From Aquimarina mytili (lineage in GTDB: Bacteria > Bacteroidota > Bacteroidia > Flavobacteriales > Flavobacteriaceae), in NCBI RefSeq assembly GCF_016735115.1, contig NZ_JAERQJ010000006.1:186001-250000 (forward strand): a stretch of DNA of 64,000 nucleotides. The letters are read 5' to 3'. Positions 18,296-26,942 of this stretch are shown here, one piece after another. A program made the translations under genes and the position numbers. Numbering within the stretch: position 1 is the stretch's first letter; each line of letters opens with the position of its first letter. The notes below the pieces were generated by a model. That model saw only the letters and a list, made by a program, of their open reading frames with translations. It ran no database searches and was not told the origin of the DNA.

Positions 18296-18517
18296 TTAAT
18301 TAGTGAGTTGGGCAATGTTCATTACATTTACTGCACAAGTGTTTCTTAATAACGTTAGTGCCTTGTGTACTGGTTCAGAAAAATATTTGTTCTCAATCAG
18401 ATTGTCAATATGTTTGATCAATTGGTTGGTACAATCCACATTTTTCTCTAAAAGACTAAATACACCTTCGATTTCTTCATGATCACCACAATAGTAATCT
18501 TTCTTTAATTTACGCAT
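18296..18517 (-). CDS. Small hypothetical protein with conserved-looking cysteines
   Basis: A 73-residue soluble protein with a basic start (MRKLKKDYYCGDHEEIE), a predicted helical core and Cys at about 10, 29 and 62. No signal peptide is seen and no family was recognised. It is divergent from the first ECF sigma operon and upstream of the DUF2911 gene on the same strand. Coding is plausible from length, composition and a sensible ATG, but not certain. Confidence 0.5.
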   Translation of the reverse strand: MRKLKKDYYCGDHEEIEGVFSLLEKNVDCTNQLIKHIDNLIENKYFSEPVHKALTLLRNTCAVNVMNIAQLTN

Positions 18518-18660
18518 GGTTAATACAGGTTAATGGTTAATATAAGTCATTATCTTAGTTGTTTTTAGGTTCGGAAACTTACTTTAACAAAAGTTAATTT
18601 CGTATTAATTATTTGATATTCAGTTATTTGTTAGATGTAAACGAATTTTATGTATAATTT

Positions 18661-18686
18661 TGCAACATAAGAAATACGATATCGTC
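18661..18686 (+). promoter_or_regulatory. Candidate ECF-type promoter TGCAAC-N16-CGTC of the first sigma operon
   Basis: TGCAAC (18661-18666), 16 bases, then CGTC (18683-18686) resembles promoters read by ECF sigma factors such as Bacillus SigW/SigX types. Very similar pairs flank the second sigma gene in this window. An overlapping TAATTTTG (18655-18662) fits the housekeeping -7 consensus, so two assignments are possible. Confidence 0.45.
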
Positions 18687-18740
18687 TCTATAGATGAATG
18701 AATATTTAAATAAGAATCACTAACCAAAAGTTTAAAAAGT

Positions 18741-19286
18741 TTGTTACAAAGCGAGCTAATAGAGCAATGTAGAGCCAATGATCGTAGGGCTCAAATGAAG
18801 CTTTATAATAAATACTGTGATGGTATGTATTATGTAGCATTACGTTTCCTTAAAGATCCCTTTGAGGCAGAGGAGGCTATGCAAGAATCTTTCATTAAAG
18901 CATTTACTAGACTACATCAATTTACGGGCGACGTGACTTTTGGAGCTTGGCTTAAACGAATTGTAATTAATAAAAGCATAGATATGCTAAAAGCCAAGAA
19001 AATGAATATGGTTGCTATTAATGAGCAAGTTATGACTACTGTAGAGGAGCAAAACGATTGGTCAGTGTCTGATTCTGTTACAGTAGAAGAAGTGAAAAGT
19101 GCAATTGAACGATTGCCAGAAAAATATAAATATGCGGTGATGCTCTTTTTAATAGAAGGGTATGATCATAATGAAATAAGCGAAATACTAGATATTACCC
19201 CGGTTGCATCAAGAACACTGGTTCATCGAGGTAAAAAACAACTTCAGGATCAACTAAAACATTTGAGAGATGGCACAAGATATTAG
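18741..19286 (+). CDS. ECF RNA polymerase sigma factor
   Basis: A 181-residue sigma factor with only regions 2 and 4. Region 2 shows YYVALRFLKDPFEAEEAMQESFIKAF and TFGAWLKRIVINKSID. Region 4 shows LPEKYKYAVMLFLIEGYDHNEISEILDI with a helix-turn-helix ending in RGKKQL. No ATG lies between the upstream stop and the conserved region, so TTG is the likely start. The gene for a probable anti-sigma factor overlaps its end by 17 bases. Together with the third gene this forms a three-gene operon, probably answering envelope signals and, if the upstream element is genuine, controlling itself. Confidence 0.92.
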   Translation: MLQSELIEQCRANDRRAQMKLYNKYCDGMYYVALRFLKDPFEAEEAMQESFIKAFTRLHQFTGDVTFGAWLKRIVINKSIDMLKAKKMNMVAINEQVMTTVEEQNDWSVSDSVTVEEVKSAIERLPEKYKYAVMLFLIEGYDHNEISEILDITPVASRTLVHRGKKQLQDQLKHLRDGTRY

Positions 19287-19878
19287 AGAGCTATTAAAGC
19301 AGGATAAACAGCTTCCTTCTGAACGTATTAATGAAGGCCACCAAGAACGTTTTATGGATAGGTTAGATAAAGAACTTCCCATAAAGGCAACAAAAAGCGT
19401 TAATTACTCATGGCTTAAGATAGCTGCTAGTATTGTTGTTATTCTTTCAGTTTCATTAATGACCTTTAACCAATTTCAAAATAAGGTGCCTGATACAACA
19501 GATATAGTTGATAATACAGAAATCAAAAACGCTACCGTATTGTTAAACAAACAATCTTCTCCTTTGGCAGAGATTTCTCCAAAATATGAAGAGATGGAAA
19601 ATAATGTGTTAACACTTATTAAAGTCAAGTTGTCCCAGATCACTATAGATGATACAAATAGAGAGCTAGTAGAAAGTTTTATGGTGCGATTAAAAAACCT
19701 AGATATTGAATACCAGAGTCTTAATAAAGAACTTATGGAAGTTGGTCCAAATCAGCAAAGCGTAGAGGCGATGATAGAAAACCTTAAATTAAGACTAAGT
19801 CTATTAAATAGATTAAACGATAAATTAAAAGAATTAGAAAAAATTACGAATGAAAGTTATGATGAAATACAAGCTTAG
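19270..19878 (+). CDS. Probable anti-sigma factor, single-pass membrane protein
   Basis: A 202-residue protein. A cytoplasmic N-terminal segment of about 50 residues (RFMDRLDKELP within it) is followed by one transmembrane helix (about 52-67) and a periplasmic part that becomes a coiled coil toward the C-terminus. The position directly after, and overlapping, an ECF sigma gene and the topology point to an anti-sigma factor that holds the sigma at the membrane. No zinc-binding HxxxCxxC motif is present. The role is inferred from context rather than from a recognised domain. Confidence 0.7.
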   Translation: MAQDIRELLKQDKQLPSERINEGHQERFMDRLDKELPIKATKSVNYSWLKIAASIVVILSVSLMTFNQFQNKVPDTTDIVDNTEIKNATVLLNKQSSPLAEISPKYEEMENNVLTLIKVKLSQITIDDTNRELVESFMVRLKNLDIEYQSLNKELMEVGPNQQSVEAMIENLKLRLSLLNRLNDKLKELEKITNESYDEIQA

Positions 19879-21229
19879 TATTGTTACGTCATGTATGTTA
19901 TGTTGTGTAAGCCTGTTTGCGCAAGAAAGACAGCATAAATTGAAAGAAAAATTTGATGTTAATAAAGATGTAACGGTTAATCTAAATACAAGTCATACTA
20001 ATGTTGTTTTTGAAACATGGAATAGAAATACTATTGAGGTAGAAGCTTTTTTGGAAGGTGATGATCTTACAGATGAAAATAGTCAACGTATTCTGGATAG
20101 CTGGAAAGTAAATGTATCAGGAAACGGTAATGATGTCTTAATTAATTCTGTTGCTGGTAATTTATGGACTAGAAGTGTTACCGCTACTAATGTAAGAGTT
20201 ACAAAAGAAGAGCTAAGAATGCTAGAACCGGCTATCGCCAGTATGTTGGGCCCGATTATGGAAAATATTGCCAACAATCCAATGCCTAATGCACTGTCTG
20301 ATGATTTTTCGAATGTTAGTATTAATGCTCGCAAAAATAATCCTGGAGAAGCAAAATATATTAAACAATGGGAAAATCAAATACGCGAAAAGTTTAGTGA
20401 TGATAAGGATCAGAAAAAACAACTGTGGGCGAAACAATTTGAGGAAAACCCTAAGATATCTGTTCAAAAAGAAATACGTTTAGAAACATGGGGACAACAA
20501 TATGGAAAACAAATGGAAGCATGGGCTTCTCAATTAATAAAAGATATAGAAAACCAACAAAGGAGAACCGCTAATGTAACCGTATATCGGTATAGCTCAA
20601 AAAAGAAGAATGTTGATGGCGGGGTTAATAAAATAATTAAGGTGCGCATACCAGTTGGAGCTAAATTAAAACTTAATATTCGCCATGGTGATGTACAATT
20701 AGCAGAACGATCTAAGAATATTAGGGCATCTTTATCGCACACCAAACTTTCGGCTAATGTTATAGATGGAAATCAAACCTTTATAAAAGCTTCATATTCT
20801 CCGGTTTTTGTTCGTCAATGGAACAATGGAAGATTAGTGGTTAATTATGTAAAGAATTGTAGAATACAGAATGCCAAGAATCTTTTAGTAAATGCCGATT
20901 CAAGTAATATCTATATTCAACAGTTAGATGAGAATGGAGCAATTTCAGGTAGTTTTGGTATTATTACTATAGAAAATTTAGGAGAGTCCTTTTCGACCTT
21001 AGACTTAGCAGTACAGAATAGCGATTTTAAATTGACATTGCCTCAAACCGCTTTTAATATATCGTACAGTGGAGTACAAAGCTTAATTTCTATACCTAGG
21101 AGCCTTGAGACAAATACAAGAAAGAATTTTGGTAATGTATTCATAAATGGTTTTCAGAAAACTCGAAGTACAGATAAAATGATTACGATTAATGCTAAAT
21201 ACAGCGAGGTTGTTTTAAACAATAAATAA
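19850..21229 (+). CDS. Exported DUF4097-like beta-helix protein of the first ECF operon
   Basis: About 455 residues with a signal peptide (LSIVTSCMLCCVSLFAQ). The start could also be the fourth or fifth codon (two further ATGs). It begins with KEKFDVNKDVTVNLNTSHTNVVFETWNRNTIEVEAFL, the opening of DUF4097-type proteins that form right-handed beta-helices. The middle is a charged helical insertion and the second half returns to short beta repeats. It overlaps the anti-sigma gene and is probably the sensor or an output of the system at the envelope. Function is not established. Confidence 0.75.
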   Translation: MKVMMKYKLSIVTSCMLCCVSLFAQERQHKLKEKFDVNKDVTVNLNTSHTNVVFETWNRNTIEVEAFLEGDDLTDENSQRILDSWKVNVSGNGNDVLINSVAGNLWTRSVTATNVRVTKEELRMLEPAIASMLGPIMENIANNPMPNALSDDFSNVSINARKNNPGEAKYIKQWENQIREKFSDDKDQKKQLWAKQFEENPKISVQKEIRLETWGQQYGKQMEAWASQLIKDIENQQRRTANVTVYRYSSKKKNVDGGVNKIIKVRIPVGAKLKLNIRHGDVQLAERSKNIRASLSHTKLSANVIDGNQTFIKASYSPVFVRQWNNGRLVVNYVKNCRIQNAKNLLVNADSSNIYIQQLDENGAISGSFGIITIENLGESFSTLDLAVQNSDFKLTLPQTAFNISYSGVQSLISIPRSLETNTRKNFGNVFINGFQKTRSTDKMITINAKYSEVVLNNK

Positions 21230-21273
21230 GAAATAGATAGTTTTTCATAATAATTATAGTGTTAATTATAAGA

Positions 21274-21309
21274 AAGCTTCATTGGTTAATAAACTAATGA
21301 GGCTTTTTT
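21274..21309 (+). terminator. Terminator of the first ECF sigma operon
   Basis: AAGCTTCATTGG pairs with CTAATGAGGCTT (two G-U pairs) around an 8-base loop, followed by six T. Confidence 0.7.
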
Positions 21310-21598
21310 AGTATTTCTATTTTTCACATTTAATTAAGAATAAAAAGTAAGAATAACTATTTGAAGTGGTTATTTCATCTGTAGAATATGCTTTTTGTCT
21401 GTTATTTTGATAATTTATTAAAAATAAAATACTGATTATTAGTTGTTTGGCTTTAAATGTGGTTGAAATTAACAGTTTTTGTGTCTTTTGTCGAAAATCG
21501 AAAACACTTGATCTAAAAGTCTGGTTTTTAGTTTGTTTAACAGTAATTATATAATATTATTGTGTGGTAAAACCGTAATAAGGAAACAAGAAACCATT
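21310..21598 (+). promoter_or_regulatory. Long leader with motifs shared with the paralogue at 27.97 kb
   Basis: No gene is seen in this AT-rich region. It contains CTGATTATTAGTTG (21432-21445), GTAATTAT (21543-21550) and TGGTAAAACCGTAA (21565-21578), all of which recur in the leader of the paralogous gene starting at 27970. The last motif includes the inverted repeat GGT-AAA-ACC and ends 21 bases before the start codon. A CTAAAA...TTTTTAG palindrome lies between the first two. Confidence 0.55.
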
Positions 21599-22243
21599 AT
21601 GAAGATGAAATCAATTGCATATATATTTAGCTTTCTTTTATGTGTAACTAGTTATGCAAATGACAATGACCAAACTCTTGAAGTGGAGAAAGAAGGATTA
21701 GTAGTTGTGGTTGTTGATTTTGAAGAAGGAGATAAGATTAAGTTGTTCGAAGTTGAAACAGGAGATCATATTTTATCTAAAACTCATAACCAAATTGATT
21801 TAAGTCAATTGCCAATGGGATCTTATTTACTTGAGAACAGTCAAGGAAAGTCTATTGTGATCCAAAGATTTGAGGATGAGATTAATATTGATGGTGTTTT
21901 AGATACAGTAGAAGAGGATTTTGTTTTAACAAGAGATAGCGAAAGATCTTATATATCTAATGACATTGATGTAGAAGAAGAATTTGCTAATTACTACGAG
22001 CATACTCAAACAGATTTATTAGAGATCACTAGAGAAGGAGATATCGTAAATGTTGTTGGTTTCGAAGAAGGTGATAAAATCAAATTATTTGAAGTAAAGG
22101 ATACTGTTCATATTTTATCTAAAACTGAAGGTTACGTTGATTTAAGTCAGTTACCAGCTGGAGTATATGTTTTAGAGAATAACAGAGGAGAATCTGTAGT
22201 TGTTGAAAAATTTGTTGACAACGATCAAGTTGCAGATATGTAA
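21599..22243 (+). CDS. Secreted protein with a duplicated sorting-domain-like module (paralogue 1)
   Basis: A 214-residue exported protein. The start at MKMKSIAYIF gives a clear signal peptide ending near SYA. The mature part holds two copies of one module of about 65 residues: each begins EG(L/D)xVxVV, continues FEEGDKIKLFEV, HILSK and DLSQLPxGxYxLEN, and ends in a Val-rich strand. An acidic linker separates the copies. The module resembles the core of type A C-terminal sorting domains of the type IX secretion system, but occurs twice and without a large cargo. A close paralogue lies at 27970-28632, with shared upstream motifs. No function is known. Confidence 0.75.
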   Translation: MKMKSIAYIFSFLLCVTSYANDNDQTLEVEKEGLVVVVVDFEEGDKIKLFEVETGDHILSKTHNQIDLSQLPMGSYLLENSQGKSIVIQRFEDEINIDGVLDTVEEDFVLTRDSERSYISNDIDVEEEFANYYEHTQTDLLEITREGDIVNVVGFEEGDKIKLFEVKDTVHILSKTEGYVDLSQLPAGVYVLENNRGESVVVEKFVDNDQVADM

Positions 22244-22262
22244 TAAGAAAAAATAAATAATG

Positions 22263-22296
22263 AAAAGCCTATCAAATTTCTGATAGGCTTTTTTTA
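22263..22296 (+). terminator. Terminator of paralogue 1
   Basis: AAAAGCCTATCA pairs perfectly with TGATAGGCTTTT around a 6-base loop, and the T-run continues. Confidence 0.85.
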
Positions 22297-22442
22297 TACT
22301 CTTACTTTAAATAATAATTGGCCATCGTTTGGATAGGTGTTGTTTTTCTAGTTTTCGAAATGATTTTCGTAGCATAATAGATTGTTTTAAAGCTTTGGCA
22401 TAACGTTTGCCTAATGCTATAGAAATAAAAAACAATCACACA

Positions 22443-23999
22443 ATGAAAAAACAATTATTTATTTTAGGGGCTTTATTTTTTGGGTTTACGATATCGAGCT
22501 GTAATAGCGATGATGATATAGGTAACACCAATTCTATTCAACAAGAATCGCTCAAAATATTGTCGTTTGAGTTTTTGGCAAATAATAATGATGATTTACA
22601 AGAGGATATAATAGCTATCATAGATCAAACAAATAAGGTGATCACAGCAGTACTTCCGGCGAATACATCTTTGGAGTTTTTAAGGCCTACTATTAAAGTT
22701 TCAGAGGGAGCAAGAATTTTTCCGAACGAAGGGTTCCCAGAAAACTTTACTGAGCCTGTAACATATAAAATTACTGGCGATGGTTTTGCAGAGTTAGTCT
22801 ATACGGTTACCGTTGTATTAGAAGATAGTAATGAAAGTGAGATCATCAATTTTAGTTTCAATACCGATAGAAACGCTTCGGCAAACCTAGGCGAAGATAT
22901 ACCGGGAATAATAGAAGATAATGTCATAACAGTAGAGTTTCCTAATACCGCTAACATTTCTGCATTACTTCCTAGTATCGAGCTTTCACCCGATGCAACA
23001 ATAAATCCAGGAATTGATGTGCCTCAGGACTTTACCAATCCTGTGATATACACAGTTACGGCTCAAGATGGAATAACAAAAACATCGTATCGTATAGAAA
23101 GCTATAAGGATGCAATCACCACAGTTACTTTCACTGTTGGAGGCCAAGAATACAGTGCTTCAATAAATGGTAAAGATGTAACTTTAGAATTACCAAAAGG
23201 AACTACACTTGATAATTTAACTCCTATAATTGAAACCTCTAATGGGATCACTGTTAGTCCTGCAAGTGGTCAGGTTCAAAATTTTAATGAAGTACGTATA
23301 TATACAATTACCAAAAGAGATGGTAGTACACAAGAATACAGATTTGATATCTTTGAAGCTGATAGTCCAAGAAGTGATAGGGCCGTATTAGTAGAATTCT
23401 ATAAAGCCAATCATAAGCTAGATAATCTAAACTTACCAGTTGAGTATCTTAGGAATTGGGATCTCAATGCTACCGAAATTGATAATTGGAGTGGTATTAC
23501 CTTAAATAGCTCAGGAAGAGTAGTTTCATTTAATATTGCGGCTGTTGCTCTTGTAACAGTTTATGAACTCCCTGAAAGTATAGGTAAGTTATCTATGCTT
23601 CAATCGTTATCAATCATTTCTTCAAATTTAAGTAGACTTCCTGATGGGATCAATAATTTGAGTAATCTAAACTTTTTAACGCTAATAGATAATAAATTGA
23701 CTTCGCTACCATTCATATTAGATGGATTGAACCAACTTACACTATTAGATTTGGGGCAGAACAATATCGAAGTAATACAGGTAGGAGTATATAGACAATT
23801 AGTAAATCTAGCGTCTTTAAGATTAAATGATAATAATATTTCTGAAGTACCACGAGCATTAGGGGATTTAAGAACTACTAACTTGGCTACACTCGATTTA
23901 AGAGATAACCCCGTTACACGCATTCCAAGAGAGGTTTGCGATTTGTTTGCTAATCCAAATAACCTCAAATTGGATGAGGATGATATTTGTGAAGATTAA
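22443..23999 (+). CDS. Leucine-rich-repeat lipoprotein with N-terminal Ig-like repeats
   Basis: A 518-residue lipoprotein. The ATG giving MKKQLFILGALFFGFTISSC was chosen; it has a lipobox with Cys at residue 20 and is followed by an Asp-rich spacer (NSDDD) typical of surface-exposed Bacteroidota lipoproteins. Residues of about 35-310 contain three repeats of a domain marked by '(L/I)xPxIxxSxGAxIxP...FTxPVxYTVTxxDG', like the DUF5018 family. The C-terminal part is a leucine-rich repeat array (LPESIGKLSMLQSL, LPDGINNLSNLNFL, LDLGQNNIE and so on). It probably mediates protein binding at the cell surface. Confidence 0.85.
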   Translation: MKKQLFILGALFFGFTISSCNSDDDIGNTNSIQQESLKILSFEFLANNNDDLQEDIIAIIDQTNKVITAVLPANTSLEFLRPTIKVSEGARIFPNEGFPENFTEPVTYKITGDGFAELVYTVTVVLEDSNESEIINFSFNTDRNASANLGEDIPGIIEDNVITVEFPNTANISALLPSIELSPDATINPGIDVPQDFTNPVIYTVTAQDGITKTSYRIESYKDAITTVTFTVGGQEYSASINGKDVTLELPKGTTLDNLTPIIETSNGITVSPASGQVQNFNEVRIYTITKRDGSTQEYRFDIFEADSPRSDRAVLVEFYKANHKLDNLNLPVEYLRNWDLNATEIDNWSGITLNSSGRVVSFNIAAVALVTVYELPESIGKLSMLQSLSIISSNLSRLPDGINNLSNLNFLTLIDNKLTSLPFILDGLNQLTLLDLGQNNIEVIQVGVYRQLVNLASLRLNDNNISEVPRALGDLRTTNLATLDLRDNPVTRIPREVCDLFANPNNLKLDEDDICED

Positions 24000-24017
24000 T
24001 ACATTAATATGTTGAAT

Positions 24018-24056
24018 AAAAAAACACCGGTTTACTACCGGTGTTTTCTTTTTTGA
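24018..24056. terminator. Bidirectional terminator between LRR lipoprotein and DUF6249 gene
   Basis: AAAACACCGGT and ACCGGTGTTTT form a strong stem with a short loop. A-rich and T-rich flanks on the two sides allow use by both convergent genes. Confidence 0.85.
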
Positions 24057-24071
24057 AAATCTAGGGCAATT

Positions 24072-24422
24072 CTATTTATCCAAATTCTTGGTCATATTGA
24101 AACCTACAAATAATCCGGCTCCTGCCATTAAAAAGATCGTTCCCGGGTAGGCGATGTCTTCTTCAACACCGATAACTTCACTTAAAATTCCTGCTATAAA
24201 GATACCTGTTCCAATACCCATTAATAATAACGATAGATTTAAGATTAGTACTTTCCAAATAGGAGTAACTCTTTTTTCTTTATTGCTGTAAAAAATGGAA
24301 GCATCAGCACCTTTTTCTATTAATGCTAAGCGTTCTTTATTTCTTGCAGTAACAAAAAGGTAAAAGATTCCAAAAATACAACCAAAAACAATTAATGGGA
24401 TTAATATTCCTTCTGCTCTCAT
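24072..24422 (-). CDS. DUF6249 membrane protein
   Basis: A 116-residue protein with three hydrophobic segments (about 5-26, 57-80 and 90-108). The sequence ARNKERLALIEKGAD after the first helix is the recognisable DUF6249 feature. It is divergent from the second ECF sigma gene and has, in mirror image, the same TGTAAC-N17-CGTC sequence upstream, so it is a likely member of that sigma factor's regulon. I know of no established function. Confidence 0.8.
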   Translation of the reverse strand: MRAEGILIPLIVFGCIFGIFYLFVTARNKERLALIEKGADASIFYSNKEKRVTPIWKVLILNLSLLLMGIGTGIFIAGILSEVIGVEEDIAYPGTIFLMAGAGLFVGFNMTKNLDK

Positions 24423-24466
24423 AAATTTTAATTTTTATTGATTAATACTGTTCGTTTTTCTATTAT

Positions 24467-24493
24467 GACGGTATCATGTTAAATTAGGTTACA
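24467..24493 (-). promoter_or_regulatory. Candidate ECF promoter (TGTAAC-N17-CGTC) for the DUF6249 gene
   Basis: On the minus strand TGTAAC (24493-24488), 17 bases, then CGTC (24470-24467), about 45 bases upstream of the DUF6249 start. It has the same hexamer, tetramer and spacing as the opposite promoter for the sigma gene. Confidence 0.6.
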
Positions 24494-24533
24494 AATAAGT
24501 GACAAAAAAAATGTACTTTTTTAGAAAGAATTG

Positions 24534-24560
24534 TGTAACCTATATTTACATAGCGTCGTC
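24534..24560 (+). promoter_or_regulatory. Candidate autoregulatory ECF promoter (TGTAAC-N17-CGTC)
   Basis: TGTAAC (24534-24539), 17 bases, then CGTC (24557-24560). The start codon is only 10 bases after CGTC, so a transcript from here would be nearly leaderless unless the true start is further downstream. A second CGTC at 24554 would give a 14-base spacer. Confidence 0.55.
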
Positions 24561-24570
24561 TTATGTATAA

Positions 24571-25158
24571 ATGAACCATCAATCAGATCAATATTATATT
24601 AATCAAGTCCTTGAAGGGCATGTAAATGCTTTTTCGGTACTTGTAGAACGCTATCAAAATTTAGTTTATACGGTAGTATATCGTATGCTAAAAAATAAAG
24701 AACAAGCAGAAGAAGTCGCTCAGGATAGTTTTGTTAAAGCATATGAATCTTTACGTAAATATAGAGGAGAGGCTAAATTTTCGACATGGTTGTATACTAT
24801 TGCCTATCGAAAAAGCTTGGATGCGATTAAGGCTAATAAGCGGATGAAGACCTCAGAATTTATAGACAATATAAATGAAGGAGAAATAGGACTGGTTAAT
24901 GATGCCTTAAGCTATTTGCAAGCCAAAGAAAGGAAAGAAATTATCTCTGATAGTATATTGAAGCTTCCCGAAGATGAAGCGGTTATAGTAACTTTGTATT
25001 ATTTTGAAGAAAAAAGTATAAAAGAAATAGTTGAAATTGTAGGTTTAACCATAGATAATGTAAAAGTAAAATTATACCGAAGTAGAAAAAAGCTATATTC
25101 GATATTACAACATCATATATCACCTGAACTAAGTAGTAAAAATGGAAGAGCAATATAA
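24571..25158 (+). CDS. ECF RNA polymerase sigma factor (second system)
   Basis: A 195-residue sigma factor. Region 2 contains LVYTVVYRMLKNKEQAEEVAQDSFVKAYESL and FSTWLYTIAYRKSLDAIK. Region 4 contains LPEDEAVIVTLYYFEEKSIKEIVEIVGL and VKLYRSRKKLY. The following membrane protein gene overlaps by 17 bases and probably encodes its anti-sigma factor. The upstream region, shared with the divergent DUF6249 gene, carries two matching ECF-type promoter sequences, suggesting that this sigma controls its own operon and the DUF6249 gene. Confidence 0.93.
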   Translation: MNHQSDQYYINQVLEGHVNAFSVLVERYQNLVYTVVYRMLKNKEQAEEVAQDSFVKAYESLRKYRGEAKFSTWLYTIAYRKSLDAIKANKRMKTSEFIDNINEGEIGLVNDALSYLQAKERKEIISDSILKLPEDEAVIVTLYYFEEKSIKEIVEIVGLTIDNVKVKLYRSRKKLYSILQHHISPELSSKNGRAI

Positions 25159-25537
25159 AGATATAGATAAATTAGTACGAGAGGCAGGATTGGATACTCC
25201 CTCTCCTGATTTTTTGCAACAAGTAATGAAACAAGTTGAGGCTTCACAATCTAATAGAGCATTTGTATATAAACCTCTTATTTCTAAAAGCGCTTGGTTA
25301 GTTGTTAGTTTAATTGCTATAGGAGTTATTTTTGCTTTAGTTTCTTTACCAGATGTAGCAGGAACTACTTCTAAGGGTATTGATATTTCTTTTTTAAACT
25401 CTATAAACATTAAAAATCCACTTTCTGGAATGGTATTAACAAAAGCTACAATTTATGGAGTTCTGTTTTTGGGTCTTCTATTTTTTGTACAGGTTACTTT
25501 GCTTAAGAAGAGAATTGACAGAAGCTTTTCTATGTAA
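25142..25537 (+). CDS. Probable anti-sigma factor, small membrane protein
   Basis: A 131-residue protein with a cytoplasmic N-terminal helix region (EEQYKDIDKLVREAGLDTPSPDFLQQVMKQVE) and two transmembrane segments (about 50-70 and 100-122), ending in a basic cytoplasmic tail. It overlaps the end of the sigma gene by 17 bases. The N-terminal 'xDTPSPDF' segment followed by a membrane anchor is typical of short anti-sigma proteins next to ECF factors in Flavobacteriia as I remember them. The role is inferred from context. Confidence 0.65.
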   Translation: MEEQYKDIDKLVREAGLDTPSPDFLQQVMKQVEASQSNRAFVYKPLISKSAWLVVSLIAIGVIFALVSLPDVAGTTSKGIDISFLNSINIKNPLSGMVLTKATIYGVLFLGLLFFVQVTLLKKRIDRSFSM

Positions 25538-25613
25538 GACTATAAAAAATATTTTTTAAACTGCGGTACATTCTCTATTTTACATTCGTATTAATTTATA
25601 GGGAAGTTGTTGT

Positions 25614-26942
25614 ATGCAAAAAAGAGTATGTATCATTGGAGCAGGGCCAAGTGGAATTACGGCACTCAAAAATTTAAAAGATAAAAACCTCGAAGTAGTT
25701 TGTTATGATCGCAATAGCGAAGTAGGAGGTAATTGGATTTTTTCTGAAGACGAAAGCCATTCTAGTGTTTTTGAAACTACCCATATCATAAGTTCTAAAA
25801 CATTGTCTCAATATGAGGACTATACTTTTGATGATTTTGATAAAACTGTAGCAGATTACCCATCTCACGATGAGCTTAGAAGATATTTTCAAGCATATGC
25901 TAAGCATTTTGAGCTGTACCCATTTATAGAGTTTGAAACATTAGTCAAAGATTGCATAAGGAAGGGCGATAATCAATGGCATATAACGATACTGCAAAAT
26001 GGAAAGCAACGAGAGGAGATTTTTACAGATTTAGTAGTTTGCAATGGTCATCACTCCGTACCAAGAATGCCACAATATCCTGGAGATTTTACTGGAGATT
26101 TTATTCATTCTCATAGCTATAAAAAGGCGGCTCCTTTTACGGATCAAAGAGTTTTAGTCATTGGTGGTGGTAATTCTGCCTGCGATGTTGCTGTAGAGAC
26201 TAGTAGAGTAAGTAAAAAAACGAGTATAAGTTGGAGGAGAGGATATCGTATTATTCCAAAATTCTTCTTTGGATTACCATCTGATATTGTAGGGGCGCGT
26301 TCTTCTTGGTTACCTATCAAAATTAGAAGTTGGTTAAATGATCGATTACTTAACATATTACTCGGTAAAAATAAGCTGTATGGCTTGCAAGAGGTGAAGA
26401 CAAAGTTTGGTCAAACCCACCCAACGATTAATGATGAGTTGTTATATAAAATTAGGCATGGCAAAGTGCACCCAAAAGTTGATATTGAAAAACTGGACGG
26501 AAATACGGTGTATTTCAAAGATGGAACTAAAGAAGGTATTGATGTAATTATTGCATGCACAGGATATATTCTTAAACATTCATTTTTTGATGAATCTTTT
26601 ATTAATTATAGTGATGGACCCGTACCATTATATTTAAAAATGTTTCATCCAGAGTATCACGATGTGTTTTTTGTGGGAATGTTTCAGCCATTAGGGTGTA
26701 TTTGGCCGGGGTCAGAATTGCAGAGCAAAATTGTAGCCAATTATTTAACCGGAGAATGGAAGTTGCCTTCCAATATAAAGAGCCTGTGCGAAAAAGAAAT
26801 CACAAACCCTCATTATAAACAGATCAATACGCCTAGGCATACTATAACTGTAGACTACCACGCTTTTAGAAAAGCATTGCTAAAGCAACTTCCTAAAAAC
26901 TGGAAGTCTAAAGAGCCAAAACCTATTTCAAAAAGTGCATAA
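25614..26942 (+). CDS. Flavin-containing monooxygenase-like NAD(P)/FAD oxidoreductase
   Basis: A 442-residue protein with the FMO layout. The FAD-binding GAGPSG is at residues 9-14, the FMO fingerprint FTGDFIHSHSYK at 159-170 (FxGxxxHSxxY/F), and the NADPH-binding GGGNSA at 184-189. The late DVIIACTGY motif also fits. Family members oxygenate nitrogen or sulphur atoms, or ketones; substrate unknown. The stop overlaps the start of an M23-like gene (TAATG), so the two proteins are made together, which may hint at a shared substrate pathway. Confidence 0.88.
   Translation: MQKRVCIIGAGPSGITALKNLKDKNLEVVCYDRNSEVGGNWIFSEDESHSSVFETTHIISSKTLSQYEDYTFDDFDKTVADYPSHDELRRYFQAYAKHFELYPFIEFETLVKDCIRKGDNQWHITILQNGKQREEIFTDLVVCNGHHSVPRMPQYPGDFTGDFIHSHSYKKAAPFTDQRVLVIGGGNSACDVAVETSRVSKKTSISWRRGYRIIPKFFFGLPSDIVGARSSWLPIKIRSWLNDRLLNILLGKNKLYGLQEVKTKFGQTHPTINDELLYKIRHGKVHPKVDIEKLDGNTVYFKDGTKEGIDVIIACTGYILKHSFFDESFINYSDGPVPLYLKMFHPEYHDVFFVGMFQPLGCIWPGSELQSKIVANYLTGEWKLPSNIKSLCEKEITNPHYKQINTPRHTITVDYHAFRKALLKQLPKNWKSKEPKPISKSA

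Noticed and set aside
18693..18722. Short upstream ORF (9 codons) before the first sigma gene
   Set aside because: It has no distinctive content and could easily arise by chance.
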